A stretch of DNA of 41,621 nt, taken from Deltaproteobacteria bacterium (lineage in GTDB: Bacteria > Desulfobacterota > Desulfuromonadia > Desulfuromonadales > Geopsychrobacteraceae). Below, piece by piece: positions 33,099 to 40,834 of this stretch. The stretch lies in NCBI GenBank assembly GCA_024279255.1, contig JAJRRT010000074.1, positions 1 through 41,621 of the forward strand. The letters run 5' to 3'. The translations under genes were made by a program, and so were the position numbers. A model generated the notes under the pieces. That model searched no databases and was not told the DNA's origin. It was given only the letters and a program-made list of their open reading frames with translations. How positions within the stretch are numbered: position 1 is the stretch's first letter; each line of letters begins with the position of its first letter.

Positions 33099-34148
33099 TC
33101 AGTCTATTTTGACAGGAGTAGATGGAGTTGTTTCTGAGCCGAGCAGCAGGGCCAGCCAGCGTGTCTCGGGTTTCACTTCAAGGGCAATTTTGACGATCAT
33201 CGTCAATGGCACCGATAGCAACATCCCGACCGGCCCGAGAGCCCATCCCCAGAAGACCAACGACAGAAAGACAACCAGAGTTGACAGCCCAAGTTTGCGA
33301 CCCATCAATTTTGGCTCAATCGCACTCCCCATCAACAGGTTAACGGTCAGATAGCCACCAGCAACCATCAGGCTTGAGCCAGGACCAAGCTGTACGACAG
33401 CCAATAATACTGCAGGAACCGCCGCTATAATCGAACCGATGTTCGGTACGTAGTTGAGTAGAAAAGCAACCAAACCCCAGAGCAGAGGGTAGTCAAGCCC
33501 AAGAATTACCAGCCAGAGAGTGATCAGGACGCCGGTTGCAAAGGAGACCAGCGTTTTGATTGCAAGGTACTGCTGAACCCCGGTGTTGAAACGTTCAAAA
33601 GAGTCGAGAGAAGCTTCAGCATTGTCGAGGCCAGCTCGTAATTTGTCAGGTAGTCCCGCTGCTTCAAGTAAGATAAAGACGACTGTCAGCAGGATCATAA
33701 AGGCGTTGGCCAAGACGCCACTGGTTCGGGCCAGCATGTTCCCCGCAATCTGTAAGGCTTTTGCCGGATCAAAATAATCGGTTATCAGGTTTATGGAAAC
33801 ACTTAGCCCCATCCCTTGCAACCAGGCGACAAGAGAGAGCGTCTGGGTGCGTAGACTTTGTTGGTATTCAGGCAGAGCACTAGAGAAATCGTTTGCCGAA
33901 GAGCCGACCAGAATCAAGATGGTTAAGCTTGAACCAATAACTGTGAGAATAACCATTAAAACTGCGATACCGGCGGGGACTCTGTGTCTTTGTAACCAGT
34001 GCATCGGTCCGGCGCAGAGAATGGCGATGAAGGAGGCAAGCAGAAATGGGACAAGCAGACTTTGAGCCGCGCGCATCCCGGCGACGACTATGACGAATGA
34101 GGCCAAGGTCAGAAGTAGTCCGTAATTGCTGGAACGGGCAGGTGCCAT
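33099..34148 (-). CDS. AI-2E/PerM-family membrane transporter
   Basis: A 349-residue polytopic protein with about 7-8 membrane helices in the arrangement of the AI-2E (formerly DUF20/UPF0118) family: two N-terminal hairpins, a long periplasmic or cytosolic region (about 90-150), and the conserved C-terminal NYVPNIGSIIAAVPAVLLA, then LMGSAIEPKLMGRKLGLSTLVVFLSLVFWGW. Family members export autoinducer-2 or act as Na+/H+ antiporters, so the substrate cannot be assigned. The ribosome-binding site is poor. It is followed by uspA after about 100 bases and divergent from the hemerythrin gene. Confidence 0.9.
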   Translation of the reverse strand: MAPARSSNYGLLLTLASFVIVVAGMRAAQSLLVPFLLASFIAILCAGPMHWLQRHRVPAGIAVLMVILTVIGSSLTILILVGSSANDFSSALPEYQQSLRTQTLSLVAWLQGMGLSVSINLITDYFDPAKALQIAGNMLARTSGVLANAFMILLTVVFILLEAAGLPDKLRAGLDNAEASLDSFERFNTGVQQYLAIKTLVSFATGVLITLWLVILGLDYPLLWGLVAFLLNYVPNIGSIIAAVPAVLLAVVQLGPGSSLMVAGGYLTVNLLMGSAIEPKLMGRKLGLSTLVVFLSLVFWGWALGPVGMLLSVPLTMIVKIALEVKPETRWLALLLGSETTPSTPVKID

Positions 34149-34306
34149 TAAATAAACTCAGGGAAGATGAGAAAAATTTTGTTGGGCAACAGATACCTGC
34201 CTTTGGCTATTAATGTCAAGTTTGTGTGGAATCTCTTCTTTGGAAATTTACAGAAAATGTGGTTTAATTCGTGTCACCCACTTTTTGCAGGCGAGGATAT
34301 AAATCA

Positions 34307-34714
34307 ATGGCGATAATGATCTGGAATGAAATCTATAGTGTCGGTGTGAGCGAGCTTGACGAGCAGCACAAATCACTGATTCACATGATCAATGAGATGC
34401 ATTACGCGATGAATAAAGATAAGGGGCAAGAGGCCATTTCATCAATTGTTGAGCAGATGTTTGATTACATGGAAACCCACTTCACGACCGAAGAGGGTTA
34501 TATGCGTAATTATGATTATCTCGGCTTAGCGGCTCACCAGCAGAAGCATGAAGAATTTCGTGTTAAGGCTAAGGATTTACGAGAGAGAGTTACTTCGGGA
34601 GAGTTTGTGCTGTCGTTTGAAATTGTACAGTTTCTTTCTGACTGGCTCCAGAATCACATTATGGTCACCGATATGAAATATACACCCCATTTCTCAGATA
34701 AAGGGGTGCGTTGA
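34307..34714 (+). CDS. Bacteriohemerythrin
   Basis: A 135-residue single-domain hemerythrin that should bind O2 at a di-iron site. All ligands are visible: His in DEQHKSLI, His and Glu in ETHFTTEE, two His in HQQKHEEF, and His and Asp in NHIMVTDMKY. The start IMIWNEIYSVGVSELDEQH is typical. ATG 34307 follows GCGAGGAT; a longer frame to 34271 has no support, and ATG 34316 is a possible alternative. No receptor domain is fused. It may serve O2 storage, delivery or detoxification in a microaerophilic or anaerobic cell (inferred). Confidence 0.94.
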   Translation: MAIMIWNEIYSVGVSELDEQHKSLIHMINEMHYAMNKDKGQEAISSIVEQMFDYMETHFTTEEGYMRNYDYLGLAAHQQKHEEFRVKAKDLRERVTSGEFVLSFEIVQFLSDWLQNHIMVTDMKYTPHFSDKGVR

Positions 34715-34723
34715 GCAGTGAGT

Positions 34724-34760
34724 CAAGGCGGGGTCGATACATGAGGTCGGCCCCGCTTTG
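34724..34760. terminator. Bidirectional intrinsic terminator
   Basis: CAAGGCGGGG and CCCCGCTTTG form a 10-bp stem with one wobble pair. It lies between the convergent hemerythrin and zinc-ribbon genes. The T-tract is short. Confidence 0.65.
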
Positions 34761-34765
34761 ATTTA

Positions 34766-35266
34766 TCAGTAGGATTTTCGAAATGTCGTCTTGTGGCATG
34801 ATGGACAGGGAGGTATGCGAACTGTTGATTTAAGCCGCATCTCTTTTTCACAGGCCTTGCAGGTCAGGGTGCCAGGGCTGGTTACCTCACCGGTGTGGAA
34901 TTCGAGAACCTTCTCCGATCGATCTGCAATATCACTCAAAATGTCAGCTGCAGTATTAAGGAGCTTTGCCAGTCCACTCTGGACTCCGGCCGCCAAGCGG
35001 TGTGGTTCGGCTGCGGTGATCACTGTGTCTCGCGACTGTTTGAGTTTGCGACCGACCTCACTTAAGTCACGACGTATATATTTACCGATTTTTTCGGCCT
35101 GTTCGCGGGTAAAATCGCCCCCGGCTGCAATTTCATCCCCTGCCTTCTTCAGCGCTTCATCGATTGTTTTACGTCCTTCTTGCAGAATTTCTGCCGTGCG
35201 ATCGGCCAGCCTCTGATACAGATGTACGTCCTCATTCTCTTCAGAATCCTGCTTCTTTTCTGTCAT
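34766..35266 (-). CDS. YbeL-like (DUF1451) zinc-ribbon protein
   Basis: A 166-residue soluble protein. The N-terminal two thirds are charged helices (YQRLADRTAEILQEGRKTIDEALKKAG and REQAEKIGKYIRRDLSEV). The C-terminal part has FHTGEVTSPGTLTCKACEKE, then CPSCHKTTFRK, a zinc ribbon with two CxxC pairs. The order and the HTGEV motif match the DUF1451 family of E. coli YbeL. The function is unknown. AGGAGAGCAGCA precedes ATG 35266, and the start overlaps the stop of an upstream small frame as ATGA. Confidence 0.85.
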   Translation of the reverse strand: MTEKKQDSEENEDVHLYQRLADRTAEILQEGRKTIDEALKKAGDEIAAGGDFTREQAEKIGKYIRRDLSEVGRKLKQSRDTVITAAEPHRLAAGVQSGLAKLLNTAADILSDIADRSEKVLEFHTGEVTSPGTLTCKACEKEMRLKSTVRIPPCPSCHKTTFRKSY

Positions 35267-35469
35267 TGCTGCTCTCCTGTCGGTATGTTCAAATTGTCTG
35301 TTTTGAATTGTATCAAATAGCCGAGGATTTTTCTTTCAAATAGCGACTGAGTTTTTTTCTGCGTAGCCGGTCTGGGTCCAGAAGGAAGGAAAGGCCCATC
35401 AAAAAGTTTAATAGCCTCGCCTGATTTTATTCTTTGAACTTCGTCAATGGGCAAGCGGAAAATCCTCAT
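35263..35469 (-). CDS. Small hypothetical protein, doubtful
   Basis: A 68-codon frame, MRIFRLPIDEVQRIKSG to PTGEQQ, fills the space between the glycine-zipper and zinc-ribbon genes and overlaps the latter by 4 bases (ATGA), the usual sign of coupled genes. There is no clear ribosome-binding site before ATG 35469, and I recognise no family. The composition is basic (many Lys, Arg and Pro) and lacks membrane segments. Confidence 0.35.
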   Translation of the reverse strand: MRIFRLPIDEVQRIKSGEAIKLFDGPFLPSGPRPATQKKTQSLFERKILGYLIQFKTDNLNIPTGEQQ

Positions 35470-35484
35470 TCTAGTTGAACATTG

Positions 35485-35955
35485 TTAACGGATGATCTTC
35501 CATGAACCATCCGCATTGCGGCAGGCAGTACCGTATGCCTGTTGCTCATTGCCACCGATCCAGACGGTCTGTTGATATTCGCGACAATAATCGCCAGTTT
35601 TTGATTTATAGGTTTCGATTGGTATGATCTTGCCACTGTTGCCTGTGTCCGGATTGCGCCAAGGGGTCGAGGTGTTGGTTGGGGTGTGCTCCAGTGCGTA
35701 CTGGGCATTTCTCTCCATGGCAAGTTTATCAGCCTGGTCGAGCGAGCGGCCTATGTCTTGTCCGATCAGAGCTCCAGCCAGTGTGCCAATGGCTACGGCA
35801 ACAAGGCTGCCTTTGCCGCTACCAATATGTGAGCCGAGCAGGGCACCTGCACCTGCGCCGAGAAGGGTTCCGGTTTGTTCTTTCTGGCCTGCATATGGTG
35901 AACAACCGGCAATTGAGAGAGTGCAAATTGTGACGATGATCAGTAACTTCTTCAT
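35485..35955 (-). CDS. Glycine-zipper 2TM lipoprotein (17 kDa surface antigen type)
   Basis: A 156-residue envelope lipoprotein. ATG 35955 follows AGGAGA; a longer frame to 36039 is unsupported. The signal peptide ends LSIAGC, so Cys18 is lipidated. A glycine-zipper segment follows (about 29-68, TLLGAGAGALLGSHIGSGKGS then IGTLAGALIGQDIGRSLD). The C-terminal domain (about 90-156) contains YCREYQQTVWIGGNEQQAYGTACRNADGSWKI, the pattern of the Rickettsia 17 kDa antigen / RT0821-Lpp0805 family. It is likely attached to the outer membrane; its function is unknown. Confidence 0.9.
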   Translation of the reverse strand: MKKLLIIVTICTLSIAGCSPYAGQKEQTGTLLGAGAGALLGSHIGSGKGSLVAVAIGTLAGALIGQDIGRSLDQADKLAMERNAQYALEHTPTNTSTPWRNPDTGNSGKIIPIETYKSKTGDYCREYQQTVWIGGNEQQAYGTACRNADGSWKIIR

Positions 35956-36008
35956 TTTAAATCTCCTATTACAAGAGTTTCGGGTTTTTAGTAGGTACCA
36001 GCAAATTT

Positions 36009-36413
36009 TCAGTGCAATCGACAGTTGCCATCGTGGCATCTGGTATCGGGTAGCAGATGACGGAAACGGGCAAAAGTCGCGTAGCCGATATTTGCCCCCT
36101 GTTTGATTCCCGGCAGGTTAAGGGTTCGTTCGAGGATACTATAGAGGGGTGATTCGGGAAATGCACTCCAGATTCTGGCAAAGGCGGAGACCCCGGTATG
36201 AAACTGCCCTTCGGCATCGCGAATGTGCAGTTCTTTCATAAACTCTTCTAGTTCTCGGCCGTGTTCTTTGGCTCTGAAGCCGGGAGCGCTGATGTCAAAG
36301 AATACAAGCCGGTCAGCACACTCACGCTTTTGGTAAATTTGCATTTCCCGGCTGCAGACTGCGCAGCTGCCATCATAAAATACCTGAAGAGGAAACTTTG
36401 TACTGTTCGCCAT
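36009..36413 (-). CDS. DCC-family (DUF393) thiol-disulfide oxidoreductase-like protein
   Basis: A 134-residue protein with the family signature near the N-terminus, FYDGSCAVCSREM (DxxCxxC), and the following YQKRECADRLVFFDIS. The middle has the conserved FHTGVSAFARIW. The C-terminus carries another Cys pair (RCHDGNC). Members are thioredoxin-like; their substrates are mostly unknown. I chose ATG 36413 (MANSTKF) because GGAGG lies about 5 bases upstream; the open frame extends to 36491. No transmembrane segment is seen. Confidence 0.88.
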   Translation of the reverse strand: MANSTKFPLQVFYDGSCAVCSREMQIYQKRECADRLVFFDISAPGFRAKEHGRELEEFMKELHIRDAEGQFHTGVSAFARIWSAFPESPLYSILERTLNLPGIKQGANIGYATFARFRHLLPDTRCHDGNCRLH

Positions 36414-36562
36414 GCTGACCTCCATCGTTTTTTCAGCATACCAGAGACGCCAAAATTCTGCAGCAGTTTGAGTTGTTCCTTTGTCAGTCAAAGTTACTCA
36501 AAGATCTGAGTTTAAATACAAGCATTAAGTGAAAGAGGAGAGTGTCGGGATAAAAAAGGACA

Positions 36563-36602
36563 AACAAAAAGGGCTCACAGATTTTAACGTCTGTAAGCCC
36601 TT
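36563..36602 (-). terminator. Intrinsic terminator of tRNA-Asn
   Basis: Read leftward: GGGCTTACAGA, a short loop, TCTGTGAGCCC, then TTTTTGT. It starts about 10 bases after the encoded CCA end of the tRNA. Confidence 0.85.
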
Positions 36603-36609
36603 GTAGTTT

Positions 36610-36685
36610 TGGCTCCCTTTGCTGGACTCGAACCAGCGACAAGGTGATTAACAGTCACCTGCTCTACCAACTGAGCTAAAAGGGA
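36610..36685 (-). tRNA. tRNA-Asn (anticodon GTT)
   Basis: A complete cloverleaf on the minus strand: acceptor arm TCCCTTT/AAAGGGA, D arm GCTC-GAGC, anticodon arm GGTGA-CTGTTAA-TCACC, T arm GCTGG-TTCGAGT-CCAGC, discriminator G and encoded CCA (36612-36610). The GTT anticodon lies at 36652-36650. Being a single tRNA with its own terminator, it is probably monocistronic. The GatCAB genes in the same window could amidate Asp on such a tRNA if the cell lacks asparaginyl-tRNA synthetase. Confidence 0.97.
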
Positions 36686-36751
36686 ATAGCGTGTTTCGGT
36701 TCCGGAATATATGGGATTGAACTGTTGCTGTCAAGTGTTTTCAGATAGTTT

Positions 36752-37339
36752 TTAGCTACCTTTTTTTAGATCGATCAGGACCTGTTTGGCAACCGCTTTG
36801 AGGGTCTCGAAGGTCCCTTCGCCGGTCGCGGCACAAGCCTCAAGATCGGGAACTCCGTTGGGGTTGAGCAGTTTGCGTAGCTCTTCGATCGGTGTGCAAT
36901 TTGGCAGGTCGCGTTTGTTATATTGAATAATAAACGGCAGCTTTTCAAGCTGGAAGCCCTGTTCCTCAAGATTGTCTTTGAGGTTTTCCATGCTCTCAAT
37001 GTTGGCATCAAGGCGTTCTTCTTGTGAATCGGCCACAAAGACGACTCCGTCTACCCCTTTGAGAATCAGCTTACGTGAGGCATCGTAGAAGACCTGTCCC
37101 GGGACGGTGTAGAGGTGAAAACGGGTTTTGAATCCACGAATTTCACCGAGTGCCAGAGGCAGAAAATCGAAGAAAAGGGTCCGCTCAGTCTCAGTTGCCA
37201 GTGAGATCATTTTACCTTTGGCGTCCTGTGCGGTCTTATTATAGATGTACTGCAGATTGGTCGTTTTGCCACAAAGGCCGGGACCATAATAAACGATCTT
37301 GCAGTTGATTTCGCGCGAAGCGTAGTTAATAAAGGACAT
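36752..37339 (-). CDS. mglA: MglA-type Ras-like GTPase
   Basis: A 195-residue small GTPase closely similar to Myxococcus MglA, the switch that sets the leading pole in gliding and directs polar assembly. Motifs: P-loop GPGLCGKTT (from residue 19), the switch-II region [15 protein letters not shown] in place of the Ras Dxx[13 protein letters not shown], and the base-recognition NKRD in QYNKRDLPN. Its GTPase-activating partner MglB lies just upstream, with a 20-base gap. In this lineage it may act on type IV pili or other polar machinery (inferred). Confidence 0.96.
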   Translation of the reverse strand: MSFINYASREINCKIVYYGPGLCGKTTNLQYIYNKTAQDAKGKMISLATETERTLFFDFLPLALGEIRGFKTRFHLYTVPGQVFYDASRKLILKGVDGVVFVADSQEERLDANIESMENLKDNLEEQGFQLEKLPFIIQYNKRDLPNCTPIEELRKLLNPNGVPDLEACAATGEGTFETLKAVAKQVLIDLKKGS

Positions 37340-37359
37340 ATTGCTATTAAAACCTCGAT

Positions 37360-37857
37360 CTAGTTAAAGAGGTTGTCTATATCGTCGTCGGTGATTTCAG
37401 CGAACGGACTATCGACGCCTGGTGCTTCATCGTGGATTTCGGTTTTTCTGACGAGATCTTCGAGAATAACACCCAGTTCAATACTTGCTTTTTTGACACG
37501 TAAGCGGACCAGACCGAGAGAACTCCGTTGATCGAAGATAACGACCAGAATCACTCGTCCACCGATGATGGAGATATGGATATTATCCTTCTCTCCTTCG
37601 TGAAACAGGATCGAGAATTCTTTTTCACCGATCAGCTTGGCGAGTCCCCCGGTTGCGGCGATATTGCCAGCCGTCAGGGATGCCAGACTTGTGGTGTCAA
37701 GATGCTCGGTTTCTCCGGTAGCAGCGATTAGCTGACCATTCTTGTCGACCAGAAAGATGACGTTTGAGTTAGACTCGCGGAGGAGTTTCTCAATGAGCGT
37801 CATGATGCGCTTGTATTCCTCGTCATACATAACAAGGGATGATTGCGGGCCCAGCAT
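37360..37857 (-). CDS. mglB: MglB, Roadblock/LC7 GAP of MglA
   Basis: A 165-residue Roadblock/LC7 protein starting [48 protein letters not shown]. The domain covers about residues 12-130 ([48 protein letters not shown]). MglB dimers stimulate GTP hydrolysis by MglA at the lagging pole. The C-terminal tail (about 140-165) is acidic and ends [12 protein letters not shown], which resembles short docking motifs such as those of FliM and CheZ. AAGGAG lies 8 bases before ATG 37857. Confidence 0.95.
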   Translation of the reverse strand: MLGPQSSLVMYDEEYKRIMTLIEKLLRESNSNVIFLVDKNGQLIAATGETEHLDTTSLASLTAGNIAATGGLAKLIGEKEFSILFHEGEKDNIHISIIGGRVILVVIFDQRSSLGLVRLRVKKASIELGVILEDLVRKTEIHDEAPGVDSPFAEITDDDIDNLFN

Positions 37858-37897
37858 CGGTGTCTCCTTGTGGGGAATTATTAAAATACCATTGCAC

Positions 37898-37927
37898 TGT
37901 ATAACATCGGGGCTTATGGAATTTCAA
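37898..37927 (-). promoter_or_regulatory. Sigma70-type promoter of mglBA
   Basis: On the minus strand TTGAAA (37927-37922) and TATACA (37903-37898) are separated by 18 bases (17 if TTATAC is taken). The transcript starts about 35 bases before the mglB start. Confidence 0.6.
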
Positions 37928-38017
37928 GGTTTTTCGCTTGGTTGTTGAGAACTTGTCCGGCATTAACCCCAACGGACCCAGATGTTGGCTACAATGGCTA
38001 CAACTATAGTGGTGGTG

Positions 38018-38046
38018 TTGACTTGCCATGCTGAAACACCTATCTT
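38018..38046 (+). promoter_or_regulatory. Sigma70-type promoter of the rightward gene opposite mglBA
   Basis: TTGACT at 38018-38023 and TATCTT at 38041-38046 with a 17-base spacer. The predicted start near 38053 leaves a leader of about 30 bases to ATG 38083. The in-frame start at 38059 would have almost none. Confidence 0.6.
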
Positions 38047-38082
38047 TTGGGCATGTGAGTGTATCGCGGGAGAAGAAGTCAC

Positions 38083-39171
38083 ATGCCAAACTTTGAATCA
38101 CCGATCGGTCTGCGTTGCTGGGATCAGCAGCCAGGGGACAGGTCTAATCCTCAACAAGAAGGCTACGACCTCTCTTTACTCGAAGACTGTGAAAATGCCT
38201 TTCGTTTTACTGCCGTTGCCAGTGCACCCAAAGTTTCGTCTTTGATTCGCGACTTTTCGCGTTATTTGCCTGGTGAAGCTTTTTTTATCATCGAGTATTA
38301 CCCTGATGAACCTTTGATGCAGCGTCCTGCCTCCACCGATGAACGTCCTGTGCCCGAAGTTTTTTACTCTCCTTACATGCCAACGGCTGAAATTATTGGC
38401 ATGATTCAACCCTTCTTCGACCGTTTGATTCATGATGGCTTCGTCGGGTTTGGGCTGGCAAATAATCGCCAAGGGTTGGAGATGTTTTATTCTGAAGAGA
38501 AGGTTCTGACTTTCTTTACCGACAACCATCTGCGGCTGTGCAACTTTTTTCAGCAGCAGGGGCTGCCATTCTCCCCAGATCTCGTGCTGCCTGCTGATTT
38601 TGGCCATGACCATCTGTCCCTCCTTAGGATGGCCGGGCAATTATTGCCTGAGTCATTGTCCAATCTGCATCGAGATGAGCTTGATTCTGTTAATTTCTGC
38701 CAGCAGTTGATCGATCTGCTCGATATGTACCCGGTCGAAGAGGGGATATCCTTCTTCTTGACTCGCAAGGAGCAAGACCAGGTCGCATTTCTCCTTGGCG
38801 GGGTAGCTGACTTCGGTGAATTGGATGGTGCCGATTTTGGGACCCTGTTATTAAACTGGAGCGATTTGGTTACCGAGTGCGAAGAGGGATTTGAGGGGAA
38901 TCTGGAGGAATACTGCCTGGGTCTTAAAGTGCGTGATCTTATTCAGTTTGTTCTTGATGAGGCCGCGGCTGAATTAACTGAAAAGATCGATCGAATCCTT
39001 GAAGTACCAGATGCCACTTTCCGGCGAATTCTCATTGATCGGCGTAAACGGATAGACCGCCCTGAATCGAACGAGACCCAGCAGGAACCTTTCTGGTATC
39101 AGGGTGTAGTTCGCCAACAAGGAGTGGAGTTGCGTCGCGATCTGATCCGTAGCGGTTGGTTTGCTCGCTGA
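38083..39171 (+). CDS. Uncharacterised soluble protein encoded beside mglBA and mqnBD
   Basis: A 362-residue protein from ATG 38083 (GGGAGAAG 8-10 bases upstream). I do not recognise the family. It has no signal peptide or membrane helix and is acidic in the middle. Distinct stretches: a putative N-terminal alpha/beta part (YDLSLLEDCENAFRFTAVASAPK, PGEAFFIIEYYPDE); a segment VFYSPYMPTAEIIGMIQPFFDRLIHDGFVGFGLANNR typical of a compact fold with a Pro-rich loop; and helices toward the C-terminus (LIQFVLDEAAAELTEKIDRIL). Its last base overlaps the mqnB start (TGATG), so it is in one operon with mqnB and mqnD and divergent from mglBA. A link to either is only positional. Confidence 0.8.
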   Translation: MPNFESPIGLRCWDQQPGDRSNPQQEGYDLSLLEDCENAFRFTAVASAPKVSSLIRDFSRYLPGEAFFIIEYYPDEPLMQRPASTDERPVPEVFYSPYMPTAEIIGMIQPFFDRLIHDGFVGFGLANNRQGLEMFYSEEKVLTFFTDNHLRLCNFFQQQGLPFSPDLVLPADFGHDHLSLLRMAGQLLPESLSNLHRDELDSVNFCQQLIDLLDMYPVEEGISFFLTRKEQDQVAFLLGGVADFGELDGADFGTLLLNWSDLVTECEEGFEGNLEEYCLGLKVRDLIQFVLDEAAAELTEKIDRILEVPDATFRRILIDRRKRIDRPESNETQQEPFWYQGVVRQQGVELRRDLIRSGWFAR

Positions 39172-39920
39172 TGGTTTGTCTGTTAGCGGCAACTCCTCAC
39201 GAGACAGTTCTGCTACGTCAACAGCTTCCACTGCTCACTGACGCCCGAATACCAGGACAAGCGTTCTCTTGTCATTTCTGCAATGAAGATATCTTTTTAC
39301 TCCATACCGGAATCGGTATTGCCAGTGCAACCTCCAGTTTGACACGGCTCCTTGGGCAGCTAAATCCGGAACTGCTGATCACTTTCGGTTGTGGCGGGAG
39401 TTATCCAGCGAGCGGCTTGGTTAATGGCGACCTGGCCCTGGCAACGACTGAATATTTTGGTGACTTGGGAACAGCCAGTGAAAAGGGATTTGTCCCACTC
39501 TGTGATCTGTGGCGTGTGAAGTCAGGAGATGAACCTCCTCTATTTGTTCAGCAATTTGATCTTCAAAATGCCTGGTCGCAACAAACGGCTCAATTGCTGC
39601 TGGGTGCTGCTGAGCTATCAGATCTCAATATTGCTTGTGGCCCCTTTGTCACGGTCAATACTATCAGTGGAACCCCTGAATTATGTCGGGATCTGGAACA
39701 AAGAACTGCCGGAATCTGTGAAAATATGGAGGGCGCGGCCCTGGCACAGGTTGCACAACTTTACTCTGTTCCCATGATTGAACTCCGTGGCATCTCTAAC
39801 CCCTGTGGCACTCGCGATCGCACGGCCTGGGATTTGCCTGCGGGAATGAGAGTTGCGCAACAGGCTGCAATGCGACTTCTCAAGGATCTCCCCCGCCTCA
39901 GGGAGAAGATATGCAGCTGA
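39171..39920 (+). CDS. mqnB: Futalosine hydrolase MqnB
   Basis: A nucleosidase of the MTA/SAH family, 249 residues, that cleaves futalosine (or aminodeoxyfutalosine) in the futalosine menaquinone pathway. The landmarks are HTGIGIASATSSLTRLL, ITFGCGGSYPASGLVNGDLALAT, ENMEGAALAQVAQLY and ELRGISNPCGTRDRTAWDLP. The Glu/Met binding loop (ENMEGAA) and Asp/Arg near the C-terminus are as in MqnB. ATG 39171 overlaps the preceding stop; an in-frame TTG at 39156 is less likely. Menaquinone is the probable respiratory quinone. Confidence 0.92.
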   Translation: MVCLLAATPHETVLLRQQLPLLTDARIPGQAFSCHFCNEDIFLLHTGIGIASATSSLTRLLGQLNPELLITFGCGGSYPASGLVNGDLALATTEYFGDLGTASEKGFVPLCDLWRVKSGDEPPLFVQQFDLQNAWSQQTAQLLLGAAELSDLNIACGPFVTVNTISGTPELCRDLEQRTAGICENMEGAALAQVAQLYSVPMIELRGISNPCGTRDRTAWDLPAGMRVAQQAAMRLLKDLPRLREKICS

Positions 39921-40735
39921 GTCTCGGCTATTCACCCTGCCCAAATGACACTTTCATCTTTCACGCATTAAGTCATGGTTTGGTTGAGGCGCCCTTTACG
40001 CTGCAGGTGCGGCATGAGGATGTTGAAACCCTTAATCAGTTGGCCAAGAAGGCAGTGCTGGATCTGACCAAAATTAGTTACTACGCCTTCGGACAGCTAC
40101 GCAACAATTATTGTTTGTTGCGTAGCGGCGGCGCTCTGGGGCGTGGCTGCGGACCACTGGTGGTGGCGAAACAACCACAAGAAATGAGCGATCTGACCGA
40201 TCAGCTGATAGCTATTCCGGGTGAGTTGACAACGGCCAACCTGTTGCTGCAACTGCATGGTGAGGGTTATCGTCGCCTGATGGTTCTTTCCTTTGAGCAG
40301 ATCATGCCCGCTGTCGCCAGTGGAGAAGTCGCTGCTGGTGTGATTATCCACGAGTCACGTTTTACCTATCCCGACTACGGTCTGGTCAAGCTGCTCGATT
40401 TGGGGGAGTGGTGGGAGGAGGAGACTGGTCATCCGATCCCCTTGGGTGGGATCCTGGCACGGCGCAGTCTGGGGGAGGAATTGATAGTCAAGGTTGATGA
40501 CGCCATCGGGCGTAGCCTGGATTACGCATGGCAGCATCCACAACAGGCCTCCGCATATATTGCCAGTCATGCTCAGGAGATTGACGCGGAGGTGGTACAG
40601 CGGCATATCGAGCTTTACGTCAACCCTTTCTCGCGCGATCTCGGTAACGAAGGGATTGCCGCGATCGAAGATCTCTTCAGCCGTGCCGAACTGCGCGGCC
40701 TGATCCCACAGAGTTCAGAGTCGCTGTTTATTTGA
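39911..40735 (+). CDS. mqnD: 1,4-dihydroxy-6-naphthoate synthase MqnD
   Basis: A 274-residue periplasmic-binding-protein-fold enzyme that turns cyclic dehypoxanthine futalosine into 1,4-dihydroxy-6-naphthoate. It starts with the characteristic LGYSPCPNDTFIFHAL, followed by KISYYAF, GGALGRGCGPLVVAK, IPGELTTANLLLQL, GVIIHESRFTYP and HPIPLGGILARR. It overlaps mqnB by 10 bases. MqnA, MqnC and MqnE genes are not in this window. The operon ends at the terminator at 40754-40795. Confidence 0.95.
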   Translation: MQLSLGYSPCPNDTFIFHALSHGLVEAPFTLQVRHEDVETLNQLAKKAVLDLTKISYYAFGQLRNNYCLLRSGGALGRGCGPLVVAKQPQEMSDLTDQLIAIPGELTTANLLLQLHGEGYRRLMVLSFEQIMPAVASGEVAAGVIIHESRFTYPDYGLVKLLDLGEWWEEETGHPIPLGGILARRSLGEELIVKVDDAIGRSLDYAWQHPQQASAYIASHAQEIDAEVVQRHIELYVNPFSRDLGNEGIAAIEDLFSRAELRGLIPQSSESLFI

Positions 40736-40753
40736 ATTTCAGCGCATAATCGC

Positions 40754-40795
40754 GAAGAAAAAGGCCGCTCCCTCTCGGGGGCGGCCTTTTTCTTC
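40754..40795. terminator. Strong bidirectional intrinsic terminator
   Basis: GAAGAAAAAGGCCGC and its exact complement at 40781-40795 form a 15-bp stem with a 12-base loop, with A- and T-tracts on the two sides. It lies between convergent mqnD and serA. Confidence 0.92.
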
Positions 40796-40834
40796 AGATT
40801 TTCGACGCCTAAAGTTCAGCATCAAGGAGCAGTG

